This document shows, piece by piece, positions 23,738 to 35,871 of a DNA stretch of 64,000 nucleotides. Numbering within the stretch: position 1 is the first letter of the stretch; each line of letters starts with the position of its first letter. The notes below the pieces were generated by a model that ran no database searches, had not been told where the DNA came from, and saw only the letters and a program-made list of their open reading frames with translations. The position numbers and the translations under genes are program-made. Source of the stretch: Arachis hypogaea (Eukaryota; Streptophyta; Magnoliopsida; Fabales; Fabaceae); NCBI RefSeq assembly GCF_003086295.3, contig NC_092052.1, positions 13,174,346 to 13,238,345 on the forward strand, given 5' to 3'.

Positions 23738-23993
23738 ATATTATATCATTGTTTAACTTATACCATATTAACATTTAATAGAGCAAAATAATGACGGGAA
23801 CTATACGGGACCAAAACCAAAACACCAAGTATTTTATAAAGAAAAAAAACTTATTATTGAAGTCTCATTTTATCTTTTTTTAAAGGAGGATTTTTTTTTT
23901 GAGACTCTACATATTGTGTAAATGATTTTATTGTCAATATTGTAGTCGATTTTATCTGACAAGATAAAGTTTTATTGTTGTTGTTTTGAAGAG

Positions 23994-24421
23994 TGTTTGT
24001 AACTTTTGCTAAGGTGACGAGTTAATGAGATTCGGAGATCCTAATCTGACAACGTTGGAACCAAGTCAGAAGGACAATTTACAAAACGCTCCAATATTTA
24101 AGTCAGTAGTATTTTAAGTGATAATATATTGAGAAGAAATTACCTGTTAAATTTTCGTTTCTCCTTATTTGTACGTTCTAAGATAACGGCTTAGACATTT
24201 TTACTGTCTTTAATGTATGTGTTTAATATTATGATTTGACAATTTCGTAATTTTATGACTTTATTAGTCTTCTTAATAACATACCTGTTAACTAGTAATA
24301 TAGCATATCGGTTAACTAGTAACGTAATATACCCATTAACTAGTAACGTAACATATTTGTTAACTAGTAACATAGTATTCTCATTTAATCATAATCTCGA
24401 GTATTATTCTTGTCCAGAACA
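23994..24421 (-). repeat. 3' LTR of the deleted Tat-type element (428 bp)
   Basis: Plus-strand ends TGTTTGTAAC and CCAGAACA. It aligns with 28440-28706 plus 29707-29828. It contains about four copies of a 25-bp unit with TTAACTAGTAAC (24288-24380), of which about three are in the other LTR. Confidence 0.88.
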
Positions 24422-25660
24422 GTGTCCCTACTCAAATTTTTTGACTTAGCGACTTTATCGAGAATATCTAAGTTTGATGGACCAAGCCTAAATAAAATTT
24501 TTGCACTCGTTACTTTGGTTTGTTTTGTGGATAAGTTCTTTTTCCATTTTTTTGAGTAGCTCTTAGCTATTTAAAATTATTTAGGCTAAGTTTATTTAAA
24601 TTTTATTGCCTTTAAATTTTATAATTACGTTTTTACATGTTACCGTTATATCAATATCATGTTAACAAGATCATGATTTCATGACCTCGCTTAATGAGAA
24701 TTTAATGAATTATATTTTTGTCCAGAACCATTCCCAATTTAACAAGCTCATAACTTAATGACCTTACTTAACAAGCATTTAATGGATTCTATTCTTATCT
24801 TGAGCACTGTCCCAACTCGAATTTCTTGACTTTTCCACTTAGTATAGAGTAGTCAAATTTGCTGGACAAACCGAGTTTATTTCTAAAGTGGTCCTTTCAT
24901 GAGGAGGAGGTTGGCTTTATCTTCCAACATTACGATCTTAACTGGTGGGGACGTCTCAAGATCCCGACCTCATTTGGCTGTATTCTCTCGAGGGAGTTTC
25001 AGCCTACTGTATTCATCAGTATATTCTTAATGATCGAGAAAACGGAGTCGAGGTTGGCTCAGTTGCCTCTTGAGGATACTTTATCCTGAGTTTAGAGGAT
25101 GATATCTTCTTCTCAGCTACTAATGTCAGAGATGCCGAGAAAGAGATCTCAAATTCCCATTCTAAATACGTGAATAGAGAGAAGGAGCTTAAGAGTTATA
25201 CAACTCAAATTCAAAGCCTACTTAATGCTTATCTCACATCCTTACAAGATGAGAACACCAACCTTTGAGAATTTGTGCTTTCAAAAAGGTCGTTAATGAA
25301 AAAATCATTGAAATAATTTAGTTTTTTTTTGTAAAAATTTTCTAAGTTTATTGAACTCAATTATTTTTACTTTTTGTAATTTGAACTTAGTGCTTTGGGA
25401 TTAAAACACTTTCTATTCTTAGTATTTTGTATTTAAACATTTTCCGTGCTTAATGCTTTGAACTTTTACGTTCTATATGAGACAAGTTTATTTTATAAAC
25501 TTAATTGCCTTTAATTGTTTCTTTATTCAGGCTAAGTCTAATAGACTTTATTGTCTACGTTATAATTGCGTTTTAACTTATTGTACCGTTTTACTGATAT
25601 TAGCGTGTTTTGAATTTGCAATAATGTTCGAAATAATAGTATTAAAGCATTTAAATAAAT
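24422..25660 (+). pseudogene. Remnant of the element's opposite-strand accessory gene (weak)
   Basis: Plus-strand coding-like pieces lie between the integrase tail and the 3' LTR. One is the 76-codon frame at 24859-25089; another is a coiled-coil-like stretch (VNREKELKSYTTQIQSLL, about 25170-25230). Position and orientation match the antisense gene of the intact Tat element at 14329-16092, whose last exon is also coiled coil. Stops interrupt it and direct similarity is not obvious, so this is inference. Confidence 0.4.
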
Positions 25661-25739
25661 TGACATTGTGAAATGGTTATGAAATCAAATGCTGGCCTCG
25701 TTAAAACTCGAGTTAATAGGAAAAGAGTATCCTTTATTC

Positions 25740-26075
25740 TTTCATCGATACTTCTTAAAAGTAGTACCTTTTGAGATGAACAACATTTCATGTTTTCGGG
25801 ACTTCGGTACTATCTAAGTTCTCTAATTTGTATGCCATTTTACCCAAATTTTCTTTAACCTTAAAGGATCCATTCCAAGTAGAGGCCAATATTTTCTGAC
25901 CTGATTGCTTAAATATTTTTGGCCAATAATATGATAAATGATCCCTCTCAAGAAATCCTGAAATTTCAACTTCAGGGGATTGCCTTGAGCTTCCAGTTTT
26001 ATTAGGTGATGGGGCTAGATTTTTCCGTTTAGTTGAAACTACTTTCAATACGTCCTCATCTCGCATATACTTCAA
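25740..26075 (-). pseudogene. Integrase C-terminal remnant joined to gag sequence
   Basis: Minus frame 26075-25788 starts with gag-like sequence and ends with STWNGSFKVKENLGKMAYKL, the C-terminal segment of Tat-type integrase. The join marks a deletion of most of pol, by recombination between distant sites of the element. Confidence 0.72.
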
Positions 26076-27120
26076 CTATCGGATGAATTTTTTTATTACA
26101 TTTTACATCCTTAGAAGTTAAATGTCTCCTGAAATCACCTTTAACAAGCCATCTATGAGGCACAAGCACACAACTTCAAAAGTTTGTTTGTTAACCTCTA
26201 GTAGCGCTTTACTAAAGTGATCCAGATAATCTCATATGCTTTCTGCTACTTTTTGCTCTACACCAAGTAAGAAAATCAAGTGCTTGCTCTGAGTTCTTCT
26301 GGTGGTAAATTGTGCTACGAACTTTGTCTTGATGTTCGCAAAAAAAAAAAAAAAAGAAATAGATCCGAAAGGCAAAGTGTTGAACTAGGCCATAACGGGA
26401 CCTGATGATAATGTTACCAGGAAAGCCTTATACTGGATCGTATCACCTACTCCTTCAAGATTCATTCTTGCCTTAAAAGCATTAATGTGCTCCTGATCAT
26501 ACTTAAAATATGTTGGCTTGTTAAAATTCTTAGGCAAACGAACGTGAAGGACATAGGAGCAAATGGAGTTTGGTCCATAATCACATGCTCTCGAGTATCC
26601 ATGTGCTTTTTAGGACTTGGACTCCTTTGTAAAGTCCGTCTCCTTTTAGACTGGGCTGAACAAGAGTTAGTTCTTCCTCTTCTCTCGGGTTCATGATGCC
26701 CCTCATTACGTTGAGGCGAGTCCCTCCTATGTCCTTGAGGTGAGCGAGAACGTCAATGATCATTTTCATGACGTCGTTCATGAGGCCTTTCTGGGGTCCT
26801 CCTTTCACGACTATGATCCCGACTTCTAGTCGTTCGACTTCGAGACCAGGATTGCCTTGACTGTGATCTCTCTTCCAATCGACGTTTCAATTCTTGTACT
26901 CTATGGTACATTTCCTGCATGGCATGAACGTACTATTCTCCTGAACCAGCAAAATGACGAACTCCAGTGTTTTGAATCTCGCAATTTTCGAACCTTGGAG
27001 AAACTTGATGTTCCTGATTGGTAGGTGGGGTGACATCAGTTTCATCTCCGTCATCTCAATTTTGTTGTTCCTTGAAAGGAGCGTTTAGGTTGATTACTGG
27101 TTGTATCTCATGATTAGCTA
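26076..27120 (-). pseudogene. Tat-type gag remnant
   Basis: On the minus strand, a Gln/Arg-rich N-terminal part (YHRVQELKRRLEERSQSRQ, about 26860-26920) leads into an Arg/Ser-rich stretch and then gag-domain remains (for example QFTTRRTQSKHLIFLLGVEQ, about 26250-26310). It has several stops and shifts. An A-run at 26340-26356 falls inside the domain. Confidence 0.7.
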
Positions 27121-27268
27121 TGGAACCAACCAGTGGCGGAGCTTGAAACAAAATTTTGGGGGGCAGATAGAAAATAATTGTCAAGATATTTTTGATATAG
27201 ACCCCATTTAAGTTAAGTTCGTCTAACCTCATCTCTCTAATTTGGGTGATATTGCCAAAGAGGAATGC

Positions 27269-27427
27269 TAGGGGCCAACAATTTTGGTGTTTTGTAACCA
27301 TCAATTGGCCATCAATAGTATTTTTAATGGTGTGAGATTACATCTAATGACGAGAGATCACTCACTTTTGTTTTGATGGTTAAGTGCTGGCCAGAAAACA
27401 CAAAAGTTGCTGGCCCCCTAGACTTTT
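27269..27427. repeat. Small MITE nested in the hAT element, about 160 bp
   Basis: Inverted ends CTAGGGGCCAACAA and (reversed) CTAGGGGGCCAGCAAC. A TA on each side could be a mariner-type target duplication. The repeat is clear; family uncertain. Confidence 0.65.
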
Positions 27428-27477
27428 CCATTGCGAAATTTAAATTCGTTTTCCAAGGTCTCGTTCTAAAGAATTAA

Positions 27478-27700
27478 GGGTGTGTGTGGTTCAAGTATTA
27501 CTTTGTTATAAATATTCCATTCCCATGGGAATCAAGGATACCCAAGGGGAAGGTGGGAATTAAAATGATGGTATTTTGATTCCCGAGAATCAAACTTGCA
27601 TAAAAATAACTTTTCAAACTTTGAACCAAACATGGGAATATGATATTTCCATCTTAAAATTCTTAGAAATTATTTATAATTCCTTCAACCACACACACCC
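27478..27700. repeat. Tourist-like (PIF/Harbinger) MITE, 223 bp, nested in the hAT element
   Basis: Inverted ends GGGTGTGTGTGGTT and AACCACACACACCC, flanked by TAA at 27475-27477 and 27701-27703. A 3-bp TAA duplication is typical of the PIF/Harbinger group. Confidence 0.85.
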
Positions 27701-28419
27701 TAAGGTCAAACTCACCAGATGCAATTCTTTGAACTTTTGAAAAGGTTGTATCTCACTTTTTTCGTGATTCATTAAAGTAGAAAAATTATCTACAGGTGTT
27801 GATATTGTAAAAGTTATATGTTCTCCTTCTTGAATATTAGCCTTGCTCTTAAAAATGCATCAATTCTTTGATTTTCATGATTATTTTGTATAAAAATTTG
27901 AATATATATCCTGTAAAATATGTAAAAAAGAAATTAGAAGGACAAATATTAAAATTTATAATATTTATTGAATTTTTTTTATCAATTTATACAAATACAA
28001 TAATGTCAATACTTATTGAATATTCTAATATTTTTTATTATATAAAAAATTAAATTAAATAAACAGTAAAATATAAAATAATATTAAATTACATAAATAA
28101 AAAATACCTAATTTTTTATATTTGAACTCAAAGATAGAGGGAGTGTTGCTTATTGAATAGATAGTTGCAAAATGCGAATACACTCAGTTCAGTCCAAATC
28201 CAACAAGGCTTGAATGTTTAAAACTAAAAATTATTGTGCAATAAAAGCAAGAGATGAAGATTGAATTTTGATATTTTAAATCATAGTAAAGTATTTAAGC
28301 TAACTGAACTATTTTTTATTTTCTGAAAAAGTACTACTAATTTTTTTAACAAAAATTTGGGGGAGCCATGGCCCCCCTTGTCTTAACTAAACTCCGCCCC
28401 TGGAACCAACAACATAGGA

Positions 28420-28437
28420 TCCCCACAGACGGCGCCA
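28420..28437 (-). other. Primer binding site of the deleted Tat-type element
   Basis: TGGCGCCGTCTGTGGGGA on the minus strand, two bases inside the 5' LTR. It fixes the orientation. Confidence 0.85.
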
Positions 28438-28439
28438 AA

Positions 28440-29828
28440 TGTTCGTACCTTTTTGCTGAGGTAACAAACTAATGAGATTTGGAGATCCTAATCTGACAAT
28501 GTTGGAACCAAGTTGGGAGGGCAACATGCAAAATACTCCGATGTTTAAGTCAGTAGTATTTTAGGTAATAATGTATTGAGAAGAAGCTACCTGCCAAGTT
28601 TTTCTTTCCCCCTTATTTGTACCTTATGAGATAACGGCTTAGATATTTACTACTTTTAATATGTATTTAATGTTATGATTTGACAATTTTATAATTTTGT
28701 GATTTATTAGTCTTAGGGTTAAGTACGATTTTGGTCCCCAACGTAGAGGACGAAAATCGATTTCGTCCCCAACTTTTTTTTGCTACAAAATGGTCCCCAA
28801 AATTTCAGTTTGTTTTAAAATCGTCCTTCGGAAAATACCCCTCCCTTCCCTCTTCTTCCCCTTCTTCTCCAAAATTATGCAGAAGCACAAGCAGAAGCAC
28901 CAATAGATGCACCAGCAGAAGCACAAGCAGAAACAGAACCAGAAGCAACAACAACAATTAATCAAACAGAAGCAGCAGCAGGACAACAACAACAACGACA
29001 ATGAGTCACCAATGAATCAACAATGGAATCAAGTAGAAATAGAAGAAGCAAGAGGAGAAACAGAAACAGAACAACAACAATAACAATGAAACAATATAAT
29101 CAATCGGAAGCAGAATCAACAATAATAAAAAATCAACAAATATAATAGAAGCAAAATGAAAGAAAAAGAAGAAGAAGAAGAATGGAAGCAGAAGCAGAAT
29201 CCGGCGAGCCATCTGAACGACGACGAGCAACGTCCATCGAGCAAAGAAGAGCAGCGGTGGCGACAGCGGCGACGGCAAAGACCCTTCCCCCTCTTCTTCC
29301 CGAACCCCCTCCTCCCTTCTCCCTTTGCATAACCCCTTCCCCCTTTCCCCTTAACTTTACGCATAAAACCCCTCCTCTCTTCTTCCTCAACACCCCTCCC
29401 CTCCCCCCCTTCTTCCCTTCCCTTCCCTCCCCCTCCCCCCCTTTCTCTTTGCATACCCCCCTTCTTTCTTTCCCCCTTCTCTGCATCCCTTTCTTTTCTT
29501 TTTTTTATTTATTTTATATTTATTTTATTTTATAATTTTTTTAATGAGGAGTAATTTAGTAATAAAAAAATAAAATTAGTAAAAAGGACGATTTTAAAAT
29601 AAACTGAAACTTGAGGGATCATTTTATAGCAAAAAACAAGTTGGGGACGAAATCGATTTTCGACCTCTACGTTGAAGACCAAAATTATACTTAACCCTTA
29701 GTCTTACTAACATGTCCGTTAACTAGTAACATAACATACTTTTTAACTAATAACATAGCATACCCATTAACTAATAACGTAATATTCTCATTTAATCATA
29801 ATCTCAAGTATTACTTTTGTTCAGAACA
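28440..29828 (-). repeat. 5' LTR of the deleted Tat-type element, split by a MULE
   Basis: LTR sequence at 28440-28715 resumes at 29698 and ends CAGAACA at 29828. Removing the insertion and one duplication copy restores the LTR length of the partner at 23994. Confidence 0.87.
28716..29697. mobile_element. Mutator-like non-autonomous element, 982 bp, inside the LTR
   Basis: TIRs of about 110 bp start GGGTTAAGTACGATTTTGGT and, reversed, GGGTTAAGTATAATTTTGGT. A perfect 9-bp duplication TTAGTCTTA flanks it (28707-28715, 29698-29706). The interior has a CAG/CAA-rich part (28880-29110), a GC-rich patch (29195-29285) and a long C/T tract (29281-29500). No transposase. The GC-rich patch could be captured host sequence. 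Confidence 0.93.
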
Positions 29829-32800
29829 GAGAATTATATTTTATTGAAACATGAAAATTGTTACAATTCTCTTACTCTAAGTTTGACATTTTCCTAGCAA
29901 TGAAAATTTAAAAGGAATCCGACATTCAAGTCACAGGATTAATCAAGACTCAAGAAGTTGAGATTAGAATTTGGAAGTATGTTTAATTTCTTTCAGAATT
30001 AAAGGTAGTTCAAAAAATATTTTATATATGGTAATCTCATGAAATCTTTGTAGACATTTGTTTGATTCAATACTTAGCTTGTTACTTTTAAATGTGTATT
30101 TTGGTACATGTATTTTTGACATAGGACTTGCTACTCTTTACACACTGTAGAGGGAAATAATACTTGATCACTCTTGTTTCCATGAATTAATTAATCAGCT
30201 AAGTGTTCAATAATAGATACAATCATAAGGTTTAGCTCCTCTTTTTCTCAAAAGATTTAACTCTTTCCCTTTAACGTTTTTATCTGCTTTGATTATTTCT
30301 TTTGAGTTTTGCTCGTCTTGCTTCAGTTTTGGTATCCTTTTGTTTGTACTTTTCTCTCTCACTCTAACTTAGATAGCTAGGTAGCTAATAAGTTATGTAG
30401 AACTTCTTTTCAATTTTGATGCCTAGGCTTTTAGGTTAGGTTGGAAAAGATGCTCGAAAAAATTCCTTAAAAGTCCCCATTTAAGTTTCTTATTTTGCAA
30501 ATTGGGGACCTACTTTTGACTAATTGTCACAATTGTGTTACGTTATTATTGTTAGATTTTCTTAAATTAATTTTAATATACTGATAATATAAAATATTTT
30601 GTACAATTGTTCTCAATAAATTTAAAAAATTAGTCCGATTAAATTATTCAATCGAGTTCGGATCAAAATTTGGATCAATCTGTTAGATCTGGTTAAACTC
30701 AAAATAAAAAAATATAAATTAAAAATTTGAGATTTAATTGAAAGATGCACTTGAAGTTGTTAATACAATGTGATGTTGTTGGAACATTTTTTTTCTATTG
30801 TATTATGTTGTGGCAATATGGACTAAGTATTCTTAGTTCGAGCCCAATAATAATGGAGGATGTGATAGAAATTAGAAAACAATTGAAGATTTTTAAGGTA
30901 TGTTTTTGTTAAAAGATAAAATTATGAAATTCAATTAAGCTTCTATCTTATTTAAAAATTATAATTATGTTAATTTTAGTTTAACTTGTATATGTTGTCT
31001 TGATATTAAGTCTAAAATCTCAACATATATATAATTTAGACTCAATTTTCGTCCGATCTAAATCTAGTATAATAGTGGCACAAAAATAATAAAATTTCAT
31101 CATATTTAAAATTGAATTAGAGCCTTAAAAATACACCAAGTGAATATTTAAAGTTGAGTCTAGATCAAAATAAACTCGATTTTACCTAATCATAAACACC
31201 AGGATCAAGTTATATAGATAGTTACAAATGGTGTTGCATAGAAAGGGGAGAGAAGAACTCTTCATTGATGGTAGGTTGATAAATTACAGTATGTTCATCG
31301 CATAATGTAAACTGGTTAATTACGACTTCAAACTGAAAATTAATGAGAACCTCATTTAATGGAATGTGCTTGAAAATCGTTGATAAAAAACAACTACCAT
31401 TTGTGTGTGACAAATGGTTAAAGGAACGCATTGCACAGTATATACAAAATCTAGAGATTGACATGTTAGAACATGCCTAAAACCATACATGTTAAAGTTA
31501 GTTTTGAAAATGGAGAAGTACGATTTTGGTTGCAAAACAAAACCATTCCTAAAATATTTTTGGCCTTCAAAATCGGCCTTCCTCTAATTCCTGAAAAAAA
31601 AATACCCTTTTTTTCAAAACCAGAGAGAAGAGAGGAGAAGGGAGAAGCCCTTCTCAGTGGAATGGTTTCTGTTGCCATTGCTAGCATCCAACAGCACTGA
31701 AGCATCGTAACCCTGATTTAGTAACAACGCAATAGCAGTCAGAGTGCAAATCAAAACCACAATCAAAGCAACAAAAACTTTTAATAGAAAATAAGCAGAG
31801 AACTAAGACCAACAAGAAAGAGGAGTACTATATAACAGTGTGATAACAAGCTAAATCTAAGTAAGTAGAGGCAAATAGCACCAAAAAATGAAAATCTCGG
31901 TAGCAATTGAAGATGCAAGAATAACAGTCATGGAAGCACGAAAAAGAATAACATAATTTCTGCATAATAAATTAATAATCAATAGGAAACGCGCAAGAAC
32001 CTGAATGAGGCAATCATGAAAGAATAGGCGGAGGGTGACAGAAGTGGGGTTCCTGGGTGTTGGTGGGTCTCCAACTCAAGTGAGATCCATATTTTAAAAT
32101 TAAAAATAAATAAATAAATAAAAGAGGAAGAAATGGCTATAAGCCAGATGAGGGAGAGAGAGATACGAGGCTTTATTTTTCAGAAAGAAAAAGAAAGAAA
32201 GATACAAAGAGTGAGTGAGGGCTCTGACGAGGAGGAGAAGAAGAAATTGGGAAAAAGAACAATGCTGTTTTAATTTTATTGAATTGGTAAATTTGTTTTA
32301 TTTTTTATGAAATTTTAATATATTATTTTTGGTGTAAAGATGAACATTAAGATATAATTTGTTAGTTGTATTGTCTTTTTTTTTGTTTGATTTAAGATAC
32401 TTATTTTGTGGAGGATTTATGTTGATTTCATCAGTTTTAATAATGTATTTTGTTGATTGTTGAGATGTCTTAGTACTACTAAAAAGATTGATTGTGTATC
32501 CATTATTTTGATTGTGAAAGATTTTACTAGATTAGGTTCCATAGATTTTTTGTTCCTCTTTTAGGAGTTTTCCCACGATAAAAATTTTGGTGTTTGATTA
32601 TTTAATTTCTGCCATTATATTTGCTGTTTAGAGTATCTTTGGTATTGCCTATTTAATCGCATAGGTTGTGAAAAAATTATTTTTGGTTCTTCTGTTGTTA
32701 GACATGTTCTTATTGAACCTCAATTTTCCTAACACTGGGAAGCTCCAGCGCGTTTTTCCAATCATAGTGCAACAGCAATGACGGCCGGCGTGATGGTGGT

Positions 32801-33978
32801 ACAGCTAGCGCGCAACAATTTTCTCTCCCTTCAATCACTACATCTTTCTTTCCCTCCAACTGCAATGTCCCCCCTCTCTCTTCAATTCTGCTCAATGGTG
32901 GCAGCAGTTTTGATTTCTGTTTCCGACCACGGTGGCCGCAGGAGCTCACCATTGTCTTCTTTTTTTTCCTTTTCTCCTTCGTTTTCTTCAACCTTTGCTG
33001 CGATTCTCTTCTCTCTTTTGCAAGCTCTCTTCTCGACTCTCTCTCCCTTTCTCTTTTAACTCTCTCTTCAACAATGACGGTGACGATAGCTCTTGAGCTC
33101 GTCGGCGTCACCGTCTTCTCCCTCTTTTTCTTTGCATTTTCTTTCATCAATGATGTGGCTCTAAAAAAGATAAAAGCTCCGAGTGATTGAACGTGTGTCA
33201 GAAATTGAAAAAAAAATGTATTTTTATCCAAAAATCAGAAAAAGAATAATTTTAAAACAAAATTTAAAGTCCAAAGACAATTTTAATTTTCTATTAAAAC
33301 CATATGAACTAGAACTACAGGATAGTGATAAAGGCAGAGCTTGTGTTTTGATGAGTAGTTTCTTTTCAAGAGAAGAATGTCTCATTTACTAGTACTATTT
33401 TGTAAAGAGAATTCACAAACATTCGGTGATAAGAAAATTTTACATAACATGATAATATATATATCTAATTTTATCTTTCTCATTCGGATGATAATTTAAA
33501 ATTTTTGGTTATTATCTTGGATATCCTATAAAATTCTCTATTTCAAATTTTAAAAATCTTCTTTTATTAGAAGAGGTCGATAAATTATTTTAAGATCCAA
33601 TCTTTAATGATAATATTTTTTTAAAATATTTTTTCTATTATTAAAAGGATAAATTTATAAAGCTAAGTTAATTGATTAATAAAAATAATTTATAATTTCA
33701 CACAAATTTAAAGCACAATATAAAATTATAAATACAAAATATATAACAATTAGCAAACCAATAAAAAAACACTAATAAAATTCATTGTACAATAACCGTA
33801 AGTCTATAAACCAAGCAACAAGAAAAAGTATACAATAATATAATATCAAATTAAGAATGTAGGTGCAGGCTGTAGTGACCGTGAGGCACCAAGACACAAG
33901 CCACCAGCCACTAATTAATTGCAATGAATCTTAAAAATAATTGCTTTACATTGTTTCTCATTTTATAGCATCTTTCAA
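29829..33978. other. 4 kb intergenic without supported genes
   Basis: AT-rich with GC-richer islands at 31600-31700 and 32735-33130. The latter has CT-rich low complexity and short frames on both strands with biased composition. Such islands resemble transposon interiors (compare 29195-29285), but I found no TIR pair or target duplication. Confidence 0.45.
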
Positions 33979-34284
33979 CACTACAAGAAAAACGCTGAGT
34001 ATCGTCGGAGTTGCCATCGAATTAGGCAATAAATTCATAACCCCAAAATATTATCGTCGGAACACAAATTCCGATGATAACACCAATGATAATATTTGGA
34101 GGGAAAAAAATAATTTTTGACGCACCCAGTACTGTCAGATTTAAGGTTGGAGTAATCCAACAGTACCGTTGTTTAGTGAAACGCAGCGTTTTAGGCACGC
34201 AAAGTCGTTACTATGGGATCTATTCGACGGTAAAATTGGGGCTAAATTCAAACATGAAGCCCTTCCTGCTCACATGTCCGATGA

Positions 34285-34400
<116 letters not shown>

Positions 34401-35871
34401 TGGTCACTCCTTTGACGGCTACAGTCACCGTGGCCGCCACCAGAGCTTCCCGTCGATGTCGCAACCACGCCTGGAGCACCCGCTGTCACCGTTGCTACAC
34501 ATGCTCGTCAAATCTTCTGTTGTTGCTGCTGTCCCCATCGCATCCTCCACTGCGATTGCTGTTCACGTAGCCATTACCATCGCCTCTGTCACCATGAGCC
34601 ACCACTACTATCATCAGATTCGTTTGTTGGTATGTTATTATATTTTTTCATATTATTTTGTGAGTTTAACATTTTGTTATAGGAATTGTTAAATCTTGTA
34701 AGTTTGGTTGAATTAAGAATTGGATTTTAATTAATTAGAGTAAAGAGTTTTACCTATTCTTTTAAATTAGTTTTTCCTGTGAGTTTAACATTTTGTTAGT
34801 GTTGTTGCTCAATCGGTGGTTAAATTTGCTTAATGAAGTATATTATTAGGAGTCGTTGTGTTACTTTAATGTAAGTAAAAATTAAATTTGTGATGCCTCT
34901 TGTTAGTTTGGTTTAATTAAGAATTAGGTTTTAATTAATTAGAGTAATGAGTTTTACCTATTCTTTTAAGTTAGTTTTTGAATTAGTTTCAACTTGTAAA
35001 TTTAATAAGTAATCATTTTTATTAAGACGGTGCTATTTTCTCTTAGCTCAATTGGAGTTTTCTTCTTTTGTTCTCTGTGTAGAAATATTCAAAGTTGGTT
35101 TTCTATCTCTGAATATAATAAATTATTTAAATTTTATGTTGGACTTACTTTTTCTAGGATAGAGTTTTAGGACAGAAGTGGGAGAAGGTTGCGTAATGGC
35201 GCCTTCTTGAAACCCTTGTTTACTGGAAAATTGTGGAGTTATAAGGGGTTGCGCTTTAGAATAGTTAGAATTTGATGTTTTATTGAATGCCTATATGTTA
35301 ATGATTTATGCCTGCAACTGTTTCCTATATGAAAACAGTTGTATTTATTTCATGGATGTCGCTGAATTAAGCAGAATTTCTACCAAATTATCGTTTAAAA
35401 TGTTTAAAACGTGTTTGGTTGGTTAGAAAATGATAATTGTATGCGGCGGGAGCTTCTAATTACAAGGGATACTCTACCAATTTTTCTAAAAACTTAAATA
35501 ATTGTTGTTGTTCGTTAAATTCTAGGGTGTGTGTTTCGATATTATTCCAAGTCATCGTTTATGGATGTATGAGAGGGATAACGATGGCCGGCGGGTGTAA
35601 AACCAGATTTCTTTGAGGGAGTTGATGCATTTGTTGCACATGGTTTCAGCAAGGAACCGTTTATGTCCGAAGGATTTCTAGGTGTCTGTGTCAAAGTGTT
35701 GGTTGACTAAGTAGTTAGGACCTGTGGACATAACACTTCACCTCTACCGTAACTAACGGTTTCAAGGATAGGTATTGGATGTGGACAGAACACGAAGAAG
35801 TGGACGAACAGGGAATAAACCAGTCTGCCTTTAATTTGCATAGGTTCGGTTGTTAATCAACGAAGGTTCGG

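Larger units (their letters stand above)
27131..28402. mobile_element. Non-autonomous hAT element, 1,272 bp
   Basis: Inverted ends CAGTGGCGGAGCTT and (reversed) CAGGGGCGGAGTTT. Perfect 8-bp target duplication GAACCAAC (27123-27130 and 28403-28410). Both features are typical of plant hAT elements. No transposase frame. It sits between the PBS and gag of the Tat-type element. Confidence 0.92.
23994..29828 (-). mobile_element. Deleted Ty3/Gypsy element of Tat type, minus strand, with nested insertions
   Basis: LTRs lie at 23994-24421 (3') and 28440-29828 (5', split by a MULE). The PBS is at 28420-28437. Internal order on the minus strand: gag remnant, then directly an integrase C-terminus, then remnants of a reverse-orientation gene on the plus strand. 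Protease, RT, RNase H and the integrase core are missing. A hAT element (27131-28402) interrupts the leader. I could not find a matching 5-bp target duplication (AAGAG versus GAGAA). Confidence 0.85.

Noticed and set aside
29006..29535. Overlapping frames on both strands rich in Pro/Phe or Gly/Arg
   Set aside because: Low-complexity C/T tract inside a MULE; no family match.
32710..33231. 173-codon minus-strand frame with Arg/Glu/Lys-rich part
   Set aside because: Composition follows the CT-rich strand; no domain, no splice or promoter context.
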